This document shows positions 49,590 to 60,066 of a DNA stretch of 64,000 nt, one piece after another. Under the pieces are notes generated by a model. That model was not told the DNA's origin. It searched no databases and worked only from the letters and a program-made list of their open reading frames with translations. Both the position numbers and the translations under genes were made by a program. The stretch lies in assembly GCA_037447655.1 (NCBI GenBank), contig JBBHKE010002543.1:37921-101920 (forward strand). Reading direction: 5' to 3'. This DNA is from Zygnema cylindricum (taxonomy: Eukaryota; Streptophyta; Zygnematophyceae; Zygnematales; Zygnemataceae). Every line of letters starts with the position of its first letter. Within the stretch, counting starts at the first letter, position 1.

Positions 49590-50495
49590 CAGCTCCGACA
49601 GCTTAACACAATCTGCGATGAAGTGTCTCGCCTTTTTGCAAAAATGACAAAGACCCTTTGGGGGCCTCGGTCCTCATGAATGATCTCTTTCCCCTTTATA
49701 CGGTTTTTTTGAGTCCTTCCCCCATCGGTCCCCTCCTGCTGCTAGAGCTTGAATGCTCTTTCCTCCTCTCCTAATCTCCATTTTGTTTTTCTGCACAAGT
49801 ATCATCCTGACCAGTGTATTCCACTTCCATGAACTATCACGCATTTCAAGTACTCGGTACACTATGTTCTCGTACTCATCTAGTAACTTCATCATAAGGG
49901 TGTTAACTTTCATTTTCATTGTACATTTCCACCCGACACTTTCCATCTCCATATACAAACAAGAAAAATAATTACATTAATCTAACATCTTTCATCCTTT
50001 GTAAGTGTAACTCACTAGCTTTTGCTCTGCCAACTGGAGCTCTTGAATAGTTCCAACTCTATAAATCTCCACCAAACTCACCTTCAACTCCTCTGCCTTG
50101 TAAATGTGAGATGAGGAGTGGCCAAAGCTTGAGTGAGGTGCCTCAAAATGACGTTCTTGGCAGCCATGTTTACATCCTCTCATATTTGAGTACCGTTCTC
50201 CGCGGTCTTCACGGTCGCCGCTTCGGTACAGTGGCAATAGGAGGAGGGTTTCTCCTTCCCTTTCCCCTTTTCGGACACACTGCTCTCCCCATCATCTGCC
50301 TCCTCTACTGAGACAGCCGTTGTTGCAGGATACCTTACTCCTCCAAATCTTGGTGGAGTTCCCGAAGTTGGACATTTCACTTGTCCACTGACGATACCTC
50401 AGTATCAGTTTTCGCACAAAGCTCCCATCATCATGGCTTCTTAATAGATTTACCCAGATCCATTGAAGGTGGGCACCCTAGAGGGTGGGCCCATA
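49590..50495 (-). pseudogene. gag of the 46-50 kb copia element
   Basis: The start is at the ATG complement 50493-50495 (MGPPSRVPTFNGSG), followed at once by a TAA. Further pieces are 50380-50180, 50237-49992 and 49958-49674 (NTLMMKLLDEYENIVYRVLEM, matching the nested element's gag). A CCHC knuckle CHFCKKARHFIADC lies at about 49615-49656. Confidence 0.7.
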
Positions 50496-50498
50496 ACC
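50484..50498 (-). other. Primer-binding site (tRNA-iMet anticodon arm)
   Basis: The + strand GGTGGGCCCATAACC abuts the LTR at 50499. It is the same motif as at 10842-10857, and gag starts at the ATG inside it. Confidence 0.65.
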
Positions 50499-51503
50499 AG
50501 CAATTCTGTGTCCTCCATTGGACTACAGAATACAGGAAGCCTCTAGATAGTATTTAACTAACCAACTACAAGCCACAACCACTGCTGCCCAAGAAGGTAA
50601 ACTGAAAATTTGATTGCACCCTTGTGTAGCGTAGACTCGTCTAAGTCCGTAGCAAAAAGAATTACTGAAAACGGCCAACCAGCCGATAAGTTATGAGTCG
50701 GCAAAAATGCCAAGTTTATACAAACTCTCAAAGGGAGAGAGGTACCTATCTACCAAATTCTCTAAGTCCTAAATCCCTCTCATAATCCCTATCTATTTAA
50801 GTACGAACCAATCAGATCACTATAGGGTATAGAAAAGCACTATGGCCGATATACTTTCTGTACGACCTATGTACGGCAACGCCATTGAGTGGACGCGTGT
50901 CCACTTTTTACTTGTCCTTATGTTCGCCGGAATCCCTGCGACCAAATGTCATCCCTCCGCGTGGCGCCACGTCATGCCACATCCATAAACACGAAAGTGA
51001 CCATTCCGCGATCTCGGCAATGATATACGCTGTCGGATTAAATCCGACATTAAATGTCCGCCGTCAAAACAAATGTCCGATTCATTTGTTTTCGTGCGAG
51101 ATAATGTTCGCACTATATATTATTGGTTCTATGTTCTTCTGTTTTTCATCCCATTAATTGGAATCATGGTTGTAACTGTGTTTATATAATTATCAAACCT
51201 AATGTACCCTAACGGACTTCTACGACAGACTGGTTAGAGCTAACGGCTACGCCGCGCTCTGCCGGTCAGAAGTTTTTGTCCTGCCGGACTCAACCTTTTG
51301 TTGAGAGTGACATAAGTCACTCTTTAACACTGCTTGCTTAAGCTAGGACAGCCATGGCTCAGCCACCCTCTCTATCCCTTAGTGACTACGACAAGTATGG
51401 TGGATAGAGAGAGGAGGTGGAGGCAGGCTGTCCGCCTTTTTCATTTTCTATTTGTACTAAATTTAGACCTAGAAAATACCATATAAAACTAATAATTTCA
51501 ACA
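50499..51503 (-). repeat. LTR-B, 5' LTR of the 46-50 kb element
   Basis: About 1005 bp, ending AATTTCAACA at 51503. It shares the middle and right part with 45630-46157. Confidence 0.8.
51346..51433. other. Conserved LTR-B hairpin, best example
   Basis: Three perfect helices: GGACAGCC / GGCTGTCC (8 bp), CCACC / GGTGG (5 bp) and CTCTCTATCC / GGATAGAGAG (10 bp). The loop contains TTAGTGACTACGACAAGTAT, the same as in the other copies. Confidence 0.7.
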
Positions 51504-51984
51504 GTCAGCAATGGCGTCTTCTTTGTAACGGGGGTTTTAATGGTGGTTTCCCTTTAGAAATTAGAAAAAGGATTATCGTAGAGAAATTAAAACTTACCGT
51601 GCGCTAATGGTGGTGCGTCTCTTTTTGGAAAATCTCGTACAATTTTCCGTACATTTCCGTTCAGTTTTCCGTAAAGAAAGTACCAAGCGAATTTTAACGA
51701 AAAGTTTAAAACTCACGAATAATAAGTAGAAATCGTCAAAAAATAAAAATTCTCACGAATTGAACAACTATGGCTATAGGTTTGAAGTTGACGTAAACTG
51801 TAATTCAGTCTTATACTTCATTCATACAATATACGATTTTATCTGTGCAGCATTCAATGCGTAAAAAAAACGACAGTGAGGTGAGAAAAACCCTCTCCTG
51901 GCACATCGGTCCATACTACACCCTCAGGGTTACGTTTTTTGCTTTTTTGCTATGTAAAACAAACATTTCACAGAAAGTTGCCGT
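51504..51984. other. Unassigned spacer
   Basis: No feature is recognised between the copia element and MITE I copy 3. Confidence 0.4.
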
Positions 51985-52376
51985 TAGTTTTCATGTGATC
52001 TTCTTAAGTCGCTACTTTTATCAGCGACCGTCCGATCGTCCAAAAATCTGACGATAGTCTTATCATAAGTTGTGTTATGGGCTTTTCATGTGACCTTCTT
52101 AAGTCGCTACTTTGATCAGCGACCGTCCGATCGTCCAAATCTGATGGTTCAAATAAAAAATACCTCAAAACTCACAGAAAAATATTTTTTTGTCCGAATG
52201 TTTTTCAAAATTTAGACATTACGTTTAATTCTCTATCGAACGTTGTGCAACTCAACCTTGTTACTATTTTATTTCATTTTGCGGCCAATACAAAATGGGT
52301 CTTAAGAGTATATTGTATTTTTTTACGTACAATAGGCATATTGTATGGGTGTACTTTCACCTTCTTTTGAACTATG
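51985..52376 (-). mobile_element. MITE family I, copy 3 (reversed, truncated)
   Basis: This is the reverse complement of 26590-26971 in part, with two tandem copies of the segment containing TCGCTACTTTTATCAGCGAC and CGTCCGATCGTCC. It ends CTTCTTTTGAACTATG. Confidence 0.65.
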
Positions 52377-52554
52377 CTGTAAAGCTTTCAGCAACAGGTA
52401 AAAATAGGTACGGAAGGGTACGAACGACATAATGAAGTTGTCCGTTTATGTATATTGACAGTCAAGATCAGTCAATATCATGTCGCGAGACGTCGCGCCG
52501 AATGAGAGAGACAGGACTCGTACGGTTTCCAACATCGTATCTCTCGAACTTCAC

Positions 52555-52720
52555 TACACCGTATTTCGCTATTAGTGCTGATGTTTTTTTCGCAACCGAA
52601 AAACATTTTTTCTTCCTGCACACTAAACCTATTGTTCATTGGAGACAGCCAACGGGAAGGTGAGAGTCTTGTTTTTCAATTGCAACCGTCGATTGTTTCT
52701 GACACGTGTGACTGGATAGT
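52555..52720 (+). mobile_element. MITE family K, copy 1 (partial)
   Basis: It starts TACACCGTATTTCGCTATTAG and shares TGATGTTTTTTTCGC with copies 2 and 3. The right end is missing. Confidence 0.55.
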
Positions 52721-52780
52721 TTTTTTATTTTAGAGGCAGAAAAAAAATAGCAGTAATAGGTACATCATGTATTGCTTTAG

Positions 52781-53209
52781 TAGTGTTGGGTATCGAGGAC
52801 CTTTTGCCGATATTCGATATATATCGAATTTCAAATACCCGATAATCAATATAACAGTTCGATATATCGAAAACCAAATTATCTCGATATATCGCCGATA
52901 CATCGAGGCATTAAAAAAAATGAAAATTTTCATTTTTTTCCAAATTTTTTTTTCAACCTTCCCCCCCTCCCCTCTTCCGCGCGCTCTCAATGGGGGGGGG
53001 GGGGGGGTATCTGTACGATTTTTCGTACTAGGAATGTACGGACACCCATTTTTTGCGATATATATCGCGATAATTTATGTTGGTCCTCGTACGATATATC
53101 GAGGAATCTGCTCGATCGATATTTGATATATCGAGGAATCTGCTCGATCGATATTTTATATATCGAATATCAAAATTATCGCGATATGAATTTACCCGAT
53201 ACCCAAATA
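52781..53209. mobile_element. hAT-type MITE family H
   Basis: About 430 bp, with ends TAGTGTTGGGTATCG and CGATACCCAAATA. The flanks TGCTTTAG and GCTATTAG are compatible with a worn 8-bp duplication. It is rich in CGATATATCG palindromes and contains a G-run at 52992-53008. Confidence 0.65.
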
Positions 53210-53399
53210 GCTATTAGGGTTAATGTTTTTTTCGCCGCTTAAACATTTTTTCTCCGTACACACTTGTTGGATTTTCAATTTGAGACTGCCAATTGAAAGC
53301 TGAGAATCTTATCTTTCAATCGCAACCGTCAGACTATCGATCAGACAAGTATGTACGGATAAAATATGTATTAAGCGGCGAAGAAAGCATTAACACTAA

Positions 53400-54101
53400 G
53401 AGCGTTGTTCCATTAGGCGGTTTCTGTAAACATTAAAAATTCGTTTAGTGAAGCGACCGTTCCATTGTGTCGGGTTAGTAACCGACATTGTTTTTGCGTG
53501 GCACACTTTGATTTGGCCACGTAATAAAAGAATACGATTCTGATAATATTTAGAGAATCTCTAACAATGAATTGTGACCACATATTTGTACCAGCGAAGG
53601 TAAAAAGTGACTCGTACGACGTATTGAATAAAATCTTTACGGGCAGACGAAACTTAAGATGTGTAAAAGCGTATAAAAATGTCGGAAAGGTTCGAGGATG
53701 GCAACAGAAGCATGAAACAATATCCTACGTCAAAGATTTTCTTGCGGCTTCCGGTGGCATCGCATCCTCCCTAGCGGAAGGCACATGTCATATGCGACGT
53801 GTACCCACCTGGTCGCGCAGACGTCGTGGATATTTGTGCACTTTTCCACGAGGCACGATGCTCTTCGATCAGGCATTGAGAATTGACCTACTCCGAGTCA
53901 CATGTTGCGAACTGAAAGTGTCACACAATGGCGTATCCGATTATGCACCCGACGGTCCACGTTTACGCCCATAAACGTAGAGAATGAAATTCTTCATTCA
54001 GTAGTCTTGTTTTTCTGACAATTTATTTTTGGTACGGCACTATACGAAACAGTACGGCTATCAGTAAACAACAGCATTTTTTCCCTAATGGAACCTCACT
54101 C
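53400..54101. mobile_element. MITE family J2 (PIF/Harbinger-like) with ORF
   Basis: 702 bp. The left end GAGCGTTGTTCCATTAGG and right end CCTAATGGAACCTCACTC are inverted repeats with a few mismatches, flanked by TAA (53397-53399 and 54102-54104). The ends resemble J1 (GTTCCATTA core) but the interior does not, as if the ends had captured another sequence. Confidence 0.6.
53567..53974 (+). CDS. Hypothetical 135-residue ORF inside MITE J2
   Basis: An ATG-initiated frame of 135 codons occupies the middle of J2. The product is basic, with a stretch VPTWSRRRRGYLCTF and several cysteines (CDHIF, CHMRR, VTCCELK). No membrane segment, signal peptide or family motif is recognised. It could be a captured gene fragment, the remains of a Harbinger accessory protein, or chance. 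An AATAAAAG lies about 40 bases upstream but is not convincing as a promoter. Confidence 0.3.
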   Translation: MNCDHIFVPAKVKSDSYDVLNKIFTGRRNLRCVKAYKNVGKVRGWQQKHETISYVKDFLAASGGIASSLAEGTCHMRRVPTWSRRRRGYLCTFPRGTMLFDQALRIDLLRVTCCELKVSHNGVSDYAPDGPRLRP

Positions 54102-54130
54102 TAATAACGATTCACGATGTACTGCACTGT

Positions 54131-55100
54131 TGTAATAGGATCTCCTACCACTCAGAAAATCCCATTACTTCAATCAATTTCAACCACACATTCCACACAT
54201 TGGAAAATACACATCCACATTGGAAAGCACTCACATAAGGAAAAACTTTGAATTAAAAGAAGCTTCTGTCCACATAACATTAGCTTTGTCTCTTGCCCTC
54301 GTGGCTCAACCTTTCTTATTAAAGTGTTTTCCTCTACTCTCCACAATTAATAATTATATCTCTTAACTACTAAAACACTACTTAGTTTGTAAGAGATTTT
54401 AATGCCAAAATGCCAATGCTCCAATTTGGTTTTAATCGCTCAGGACTAAGATCAGTCAGAATTTCCACCAACTTTTCCAAAGGAAAAGATGTTTAGTCTG
54501 CTCTTAGACTTCACTATTTATCCATCATCGCCATGGACTCGCCAGGCCAGAGTCAACGCTCCGTTGAACAGGTTTTACTTGGGCCAATCATTGATCAGCA
54601 AGGACTCAAACTGACCTATGCAAAAACGTGTGAAATCTCTTACTAACTACGTAGCATTTCTAACAAATCAAACGCTTCACTACGTAACATTTACGTGAAA
54701 AAGTGCGCGCCAAATGAAACGCGAATTCGCACGAACGTGCATCGCAAATTTCGCACGCGAAACTTCCTACGAAATTCCATAAACTGAAAGTGACGTTTCG
54801 TACTAAAAATTGTTCAAAACTAACCATCGTGCATACCAAACGAAATATTGATTTCGTTTAGTACTTTATAAACGTACGCCTTAAATTCAAGGATAGTTTG
54901 ACCCTTAACCCGTATTAATGAACACCCAATCGTTATTTTGACCTCGCTCTGTCGCCTAAATACACCAATCACTATATCTTTAAAAATACAACCCCAAATT
55001 GTGCGATTCTTTTGCGGACGTCTATCAATTTCAAAAACTCTATTTTCGTAATACTTAAATACCCATTTACGAACAAGTTCGATCCACTATTACTGTTACA
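54131..55100 (-). repeat. LTR-C, 3' LTR of the gypsy element
   Basis: 970 bp, TGTAATAGGATC to TACTGTTACA. It matches the solo LTR at 24362-25329 over its full length and the right LTR from 63032. Confidence 0.9.
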
Positions 55101-55127
55101 TCATCCCCTCCTTATATTTAACTGACC

Positions 55128-55643
55128 TCAGTTAAAACACATTTTATTCTCAATCGAGACTTTTATATTATTATCCCTCCAATACCTTTGTAAAAATTCA
55201 GAATTTTTATCTTCTAAAGTTAACTCATCTTCTGGCATTCCTACATAATGCACTTCCCAGAATATAGTTTTGCCGACCTTAAACCGTTGACGAACCCAAT
55301 CTATTACCCATCTATGAACCTCATGTTCTATAATTATTGAGGGATCCAATTCCAATTCTCCTTCAGTTGGTCCAAGTTTTACTGGTTTTAACTGGCAGAT
55401 GTGTATCACTGGATGAATTTTTGTTGAAGGTGGAAAGTCCAATTTGGCACCAACTGACGATATCATCTCGATTACAGTAAATGGTCCGATGTACTTAGGA
55501 GCAAATTTCCTAGTAGGATCCGCTTGTCCCTTAATCTTGCACTTGTAATGAGTTGTTGAAATCCAAACCTTGTCACCTGTGCTTACCATCCAATCACCCC
55601 GTTTGCGGTTAGCGTTTAGTTCTTGCCTTCTTTGTGCCTCCAC
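55128..55643 (-). pseudogene. gypsy integrase C-terminus with chromodomain-like tail
   Basis: 172-codon open piece. The first half is the integrase C-terminal region (GDKVWISTTHYKCK, RKFAPKYIGPFTVIEMIS, IHPVIHICQLKPV, a variant of the GPF/Y module). The last about 60 residues (HEVHRWVIDWVRQRFKVGKT, IFWEVHYVGMPEDELTLE, FLQRYWRD) follow the layout of a chromodomain, which targets chromoviruses to heterochromatin. The aromatic cage residues are only partly kept. Confidence 0.75.
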
Positions 55644-55659
55644 TTATGCATCCCGCACT

Positions 55660-56400
55660 GTTTTTCAAACCGTTTGAATGTATTCTTAAAATTCCGTTTC
55701 AGAACCCCTATTCTCTTGAGTGACCGCTGTTATTAAGTCTAATGCTTCTCTCGGTTGGTATCCGTATGCAACTTCAAAAATGTGAGAATCCTGTACTAGC
55801 ATGTTTACATGAATTGTATGCAAATTCCATTAATGGCATTTTAGATTCCCATGTGTTCAGAACTCCACTGCAAACAGTCCTAAGCATTTCTTCCAGTGTA
55901 CGGTTCATCTTTTCTGTCAGTCCATTTGTCTAAGGATGATAAGAGGTACTCATTTTTAATTCAGTGCCTAAATTTTGCTGCAATTATTTCCAAAATACAG
56001 ACGTAAATTTAGAATCCCTATCACTGACTATAGACAGGGGAACTCCATGATGTTTGACCATGTTGTCAAAATATAACTTCGCAATATCTACAACTGAATG
56101 AGTAGTTTTGCGAGGCATAAAGATTGCTATTTTACTAAACGTATCGACTACGACCATGATACTGTCATTTTTTCTAGATGTAGCTGGTAACCTTACAATA
56201 AAATTCATACTGACAGATTCCCATGGTCTTTCGGGGATATCTAAAGGTTTTAAGAGACCTCTAGGTTTCTGGTTACTAAGTTTACTCTGTTGGCAACGGA
56301 CACAACTTTCCACGTGTTTCGACACCTCCTTTGCCATCCTTGGCCAAAACAACCTACTCTGCAACTGACTAAGAGTTTTATCTCGCCCTATATGTCCTAA
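55660..56400 (-). pseudogene. gypsy integrase core
   Basis: It is open at 56364-55984 (RLFWPRMAKEV, CVRCQQSKLSNQKPRG zinc finger, MNFIVRLPATSRKNDSIMVV, SDRDSKFTSVFW). The first catalytic Asp of the family's MDFI is Asn here. After a stop it continues as TNGLTEKMNRTLEE, which carries the catalytic Glu. Confidence 0.75.
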
Positions 56401-57019
56401 ATGCTCTAGGCTTCCTGTAAAAGTTGTTTTCTTAAGTCTCCCACTTCAGGAATGCATAATCTATCCTCTGTTCGCAAATACATAAAAACCATCTTCTATT
56501 CTAAAGTTTTGACATGCCTCTCATTCAATGTGTCAGAATTCCCTCTTAAAATATTCTTGCAAATCACAGCAAAACAAGGATTTTTATCATAACCATTTCT
56601 AACAGCGTCTAAAAAACAATTCTTTCCAAACCATCACACTTATTTGAAAACATCTATTTAAAGGGCCTGCGACTACATTTGTCTTTCTAGGAATATGTTT
56701 GATAATAAATTTGAAATATGCTAATTTTTGCATCCATCTAACCTGTCTGCCAGTCATAATCTGTGAATTAGTTAATCTCTGTGGATAGGAGAGTACCTTA
56801 TTATCACATTGAACTGTAAATTCTTTATTATGCAAATAACAACGCCATTTCACCAATGCATGAACAATTTCAAGTAATTCTTTTTCCTATGCTAGATAGT
56901 TATTTTCAGCATCATTAACTTTTTTGGACTCAAAAGCAATAGGATGAAAATGTTTGCCGACTTTTTGACTTATGATTGCACCTAGACCTTTATCAGATGC
57001 ATCAGAAGTGATCAAAATT
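56401..57019 (-). pseudogene. gypsy RNase H and connection
   Basis: Open piece 56856-56599 with FTVQCDNKVLSY, QVRWMQKLAYFKFIIKHIPR and a worn ADALSR motif (AGPLNR). The rest is broken by stops. Confidence 0.65.
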
Positions 57020-57691
57020 TCAGCAGGATATCAGAATTTCAGCAGGATCAGGATACACCGGTGTAGGGGCAAAGGTCAACTTCCCTTTTAGTTCCTCGAA
57101 AGCTCTCTCTTGATCAACTCCCCACACAAACGTCTCTTTCTCCCAAAGTAAATCCGTCAATAGTGTGGCAATCATACTGAAGTTCTTGGTAAATTTCCTG
57201 TAATAAGTGGCCAATCCCAAAAATGATCTAACTTCTGTGACATTAGTGGGTTGCTTCCAGTTTTGTATTGCATTAATTTTGGATGGATCTGATTTAACAC
57301 CTTCCCCTCTAACTATATGTCCCAAAAATAATTGTTCACTTTTAAGAAAGCTGGATTTTGACAATTTTTCATATAACTTTTTTTCCCTTAACCTTTCCAA
57401 CACTTTCCTTAGATGAATTACATGTTGTTCTTTAGATTCGCTGTAAATTAAAATATCATCTATAAACACCTGAACAAACTCATCTATATAATCTGAAAAT
57501 GTTTGGTTCATTTATCATTCGTCAAACCAAATGGCATCACTATCCATTCAAAATGACCGACTCTAGTTCTAAAAGCACTTTTATCAACATCTTCAGTTGT
57601 AATTGGCACCTAATTAAAGCCACTACGCATCTCAATCAAAGAAAATAATTTAGCACCTTTTAAACGATCTATCAAATCAGAAATTAAAGGT
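57020..57691 (-). pseudogene. gypsy reverse transcriptase, C-terminal part
   Basis: Open 57511-57020 with the polymerase site FIDD (QVFIDDILIYSESKEQH), FLGHIVRGEGVKSDP and RSFLGLATYYRKF. Upstream to 57691, with two stops, it reads LPLISDLIDRLKGAKLFS and [11 protein letters not shown]. It continues on the far side of the solo LTR at 58943. Confidence 0.8.
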
Positions 57692-57696
57692 AACGA

Positions 57697-58938
57697 TGTG
57701 ATGCCGTATCTCGTCGGCTATTTTAGTTGTTTATATTTGGGTGTTAGGACGGGCAACCGCTACACTAATTTGTATTTGGGTATTATTTGGGTTTCGCAAG
57801 ACCGTACGACGTGTACCGTACGACCTACATTTTCCGTGATTTCCGGGATGGCGATTTGGATCGTACCCGCGGTCCTACCGTACGACGTATATTTTCCGCG
57901 ATTTTCGCCGAGGGCGGATTTGATTATTTCGCGTCGTTCGTACGACTTACGTCGACCGAAATTCCCGCGGCCACAAATTAGACCATACTTGCGGTCCTGC
58001 CGTACCTTATTTATTTCTCCAAGATTTCTCACCGACAATTGCCGTACTTATTTATGTTTTTCCGGATTTCTCGCCGACGACACCTTTTCGAATTGCATCG
58101 AGACAAACAAACTTACCGTACTATATATATTTTGCGCGATTCTTGCCGACGGTAGCTTTAATCATTTCACGTCGACCGTACGACTCATATTTTCCAGAAT
58201 TCGCGCGACGACAAAGTGGACCGTATCTGCAGTCCTGCCGTACAAGCTTTCATTTCCTTGAATCCCGACCGACATCAAATTTTAATCATTTCGCGTGGAG
58301 TAGCATCTCGACCGTCGACACAAAGTATGCGATTTTTGTAATATCACATTTGGACCGTCGACGCAAGTGACAGACAAATCGACTGTCAGTTCTGACGAAG
58401 CGACGTCATTGGACTATTTTAAGTCGTGAACCATTTGGAGGTTCACGCATTCACATGTAGATAGGAAGGGTTTTAATCCGTAGGTTATAGATTCTGTAAC
58501 GTAGGGCATAGGATTTCGGCTTCCTATTAGCTGAATCCAAACTAGACGCAAATATTGACATAGCACGTTGTACTCTGATTGGCTTGTTTTTCGCTAGGCG
58601 TAGTTTTTATTACCTAGTTCATTTCTTATCATTTCCTGCACACAATTTTCAAGTGCAGGAATTATTTATTTGATTTATTTTCAATATTGAGGATTCTCTG
58701 CAACCATCTTTTTATTTGTAAAATTGTCCGGACAGCTTAGAGGCGATTTAAACCGACCTAACCATAACCAGCTAAGTCGTTGACCTTTCTTTTTCTTCCA
58801 CCTTGCCTGTTGTTGTATTGTCCCATTTTTACCTTTATGATTTATTTCATTTCCGATATCTTGCTATCATTTGAGTTTAAGTTGAGCACAGCTGATGATA
58901 TTGCATGCATCTTCATGTTATTTGACACATGCACGACA
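57697..58938. repeat. Solo LTR of a fourth family inside gypsy reverse transcriptase
   Basis: About 1.24 kb, TG...CA, flanked by ACGA (57693-57696 and 58939-58942). It cuts the reverse transcriptase between KDKYSL and PLISDL. Its left half is a degenerate tandem array with CCGTACGAC, GTCCTGCCGTAC and TTTCTCGCCGA motifs. The right half looks like a normal U3/R/U5. No gene is inside; the 187-codon + strand frame is carried by the array. Confidence 0.7.
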
Positions 58939-58942
58939 ACGA

Positions 58943-59425
58943 ATACTTATCTTTCACCGTAATCTTTTTCAGACTACGATAGTCGACACACATCCTCAAC
59001 GTTCCGTCTTTCTTTTTGACAAAGAGAACAGGTGCTCCGTACGGTGATTTGCTGGGCTGAATATATCCCTTCTCCAAAAGCTCCTTGATATGTTTCTTTA
59101 AATCCTCTTGCTGAAAGAATCTATGTTTATAAATTCTTGTGACAAGAGGATTACATCCAGGTTCAAGGCTAATAACATGTTCCACATCTCGGGAAGGTGG
59201 CCTCCTTGAGGGTAAGTCACTTGGGAAAACATCTCTAAATTCAAAAATCAAACCTTTCAGAACAACATCAGATGTATTAATGTCAGTTACAAAATCAGAT
59301 TTTTGTTTTTCAGTAGGAATCTTATTTTCCTCAACAAACTTATGTGAAATAAAATTATGTGTAGCACCTAATTCTACCATAACTCTCAATGGTTTTCCTT
59401 CCACTAAAGACTCGAATTTGATCAA
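58943..59425 (-). pseudogene. gypsy protease and reverse transcriptase N-terminus
   Basis: The protease active site is worn to [11 protein letters not shown] (family form [10 protein letters not shown], so the catalytic Asp is lost). A deletion brings the protease close to reverse transcriptase ([57 protein letters not shown]), which is then cut by the solo LTR. Confidence 0.8.
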
Positions 59426-59649
59426 AATGTGTTTGTTGTAATCGTTACTTAACTGTCCTTACATATGTCTGTTGTTAAGAGTTTCATCAAAAGGATTGTT
59501 CAAACTATGGAGTGTAGTCAGCATCATAATAAATTCAGCTATCCTAGCCTTTCTATTCATTAGCTTGCCCTCCAGAGTTAACTCCTTAACCTCAGGATCT
59601 GATCGACTCAACTGAGGACTTTCAGCTAGTCCTTTCTGTTTCCCACCTC

Positions 59650-60066
59650 CTAGGCTTCATGTTCAGCTAAGTATAATGCAATATCTTCTTGAAGACCTTC
59701 ATTGACATCAATTGTTTTAAGAGATTCCTTATCTGTACTATCCTTAGCGTAATGATTTAGACCTCCGCATTTAAAACAAGTGATTTTCTTTTTCGGTTTT
59801 GTGCATTGTCTACTGAAATGTCCCTCCTCTCTACAGTTATAACAGTTAATTTTTTTTAGTTGTGCACATTCAGATGCCTTATGACCTCTTTTCTGACAGA
59901 TAGTGCATGTGGGAATGCTAAGATTGGGTTTTTCAGCATTAATACTTGTTTTATGACTCTTAATGTATCCCCCTCTACTGTTAAATTTGTTTCCTGCATT
60001 AACACTCTGTCCACCTCTCTGATTTCCCCTGAAGTTATTTTGCCTATTCATCAGACCTATATTCAA
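59650..60066 (-). pseudogene. gypsy gag C-terminus with three zinc knuckles
   Basis: Three CCHC motifs in a row: CTICQKRGHKASEC, CYNCREEGHFSRQC and CFKCGGLNHYAKDS, the last lacking its final Cys. They bind RNA in the capsid. The upstream part is rich in Asn, Arg and Gly. Confidence 0.8.

Larger units (their letters stand above)
45630..51503 (-). mobile_element. Ty1/copia element with LTR-B, near full length
   Basis: Right to left: 5' LTR (50499-51503), primer site (50484-50498), gag, protease, integrase, reverse transcriptase, RNase H, polypurine tract (minus-strand AAGGGGAG just before 46157) and a truncated 3' LTR (45630-46157). About six in-frame stops and one frameshift separate it from a working element. 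It has the same family of LTR, gag start and primer site as the nested element at 7602-12047, so it represents the autonomous lineage that could have mobilised it. Confidence 0.85.
52761..54121 (+). mobile_element. MITE family K, copy 2, with two nested MITEs
   Basis: The left end TACATCATGTATTGCT is separated from its continuation (GCTATTAGGGTTAATG, 53210) by element H. The body is separated from its right end (TAACGATTCACGATGTA) by element J2. Removing both gives about 220 bp, like copy 3. Confidence 0.6.

Noticed and set aside
57698-58261. 187-codon + strand open frame
   Set aside because: It lies inside a solo LTR and its sequence follows the degenerate tandem array; no domain is recognisable.
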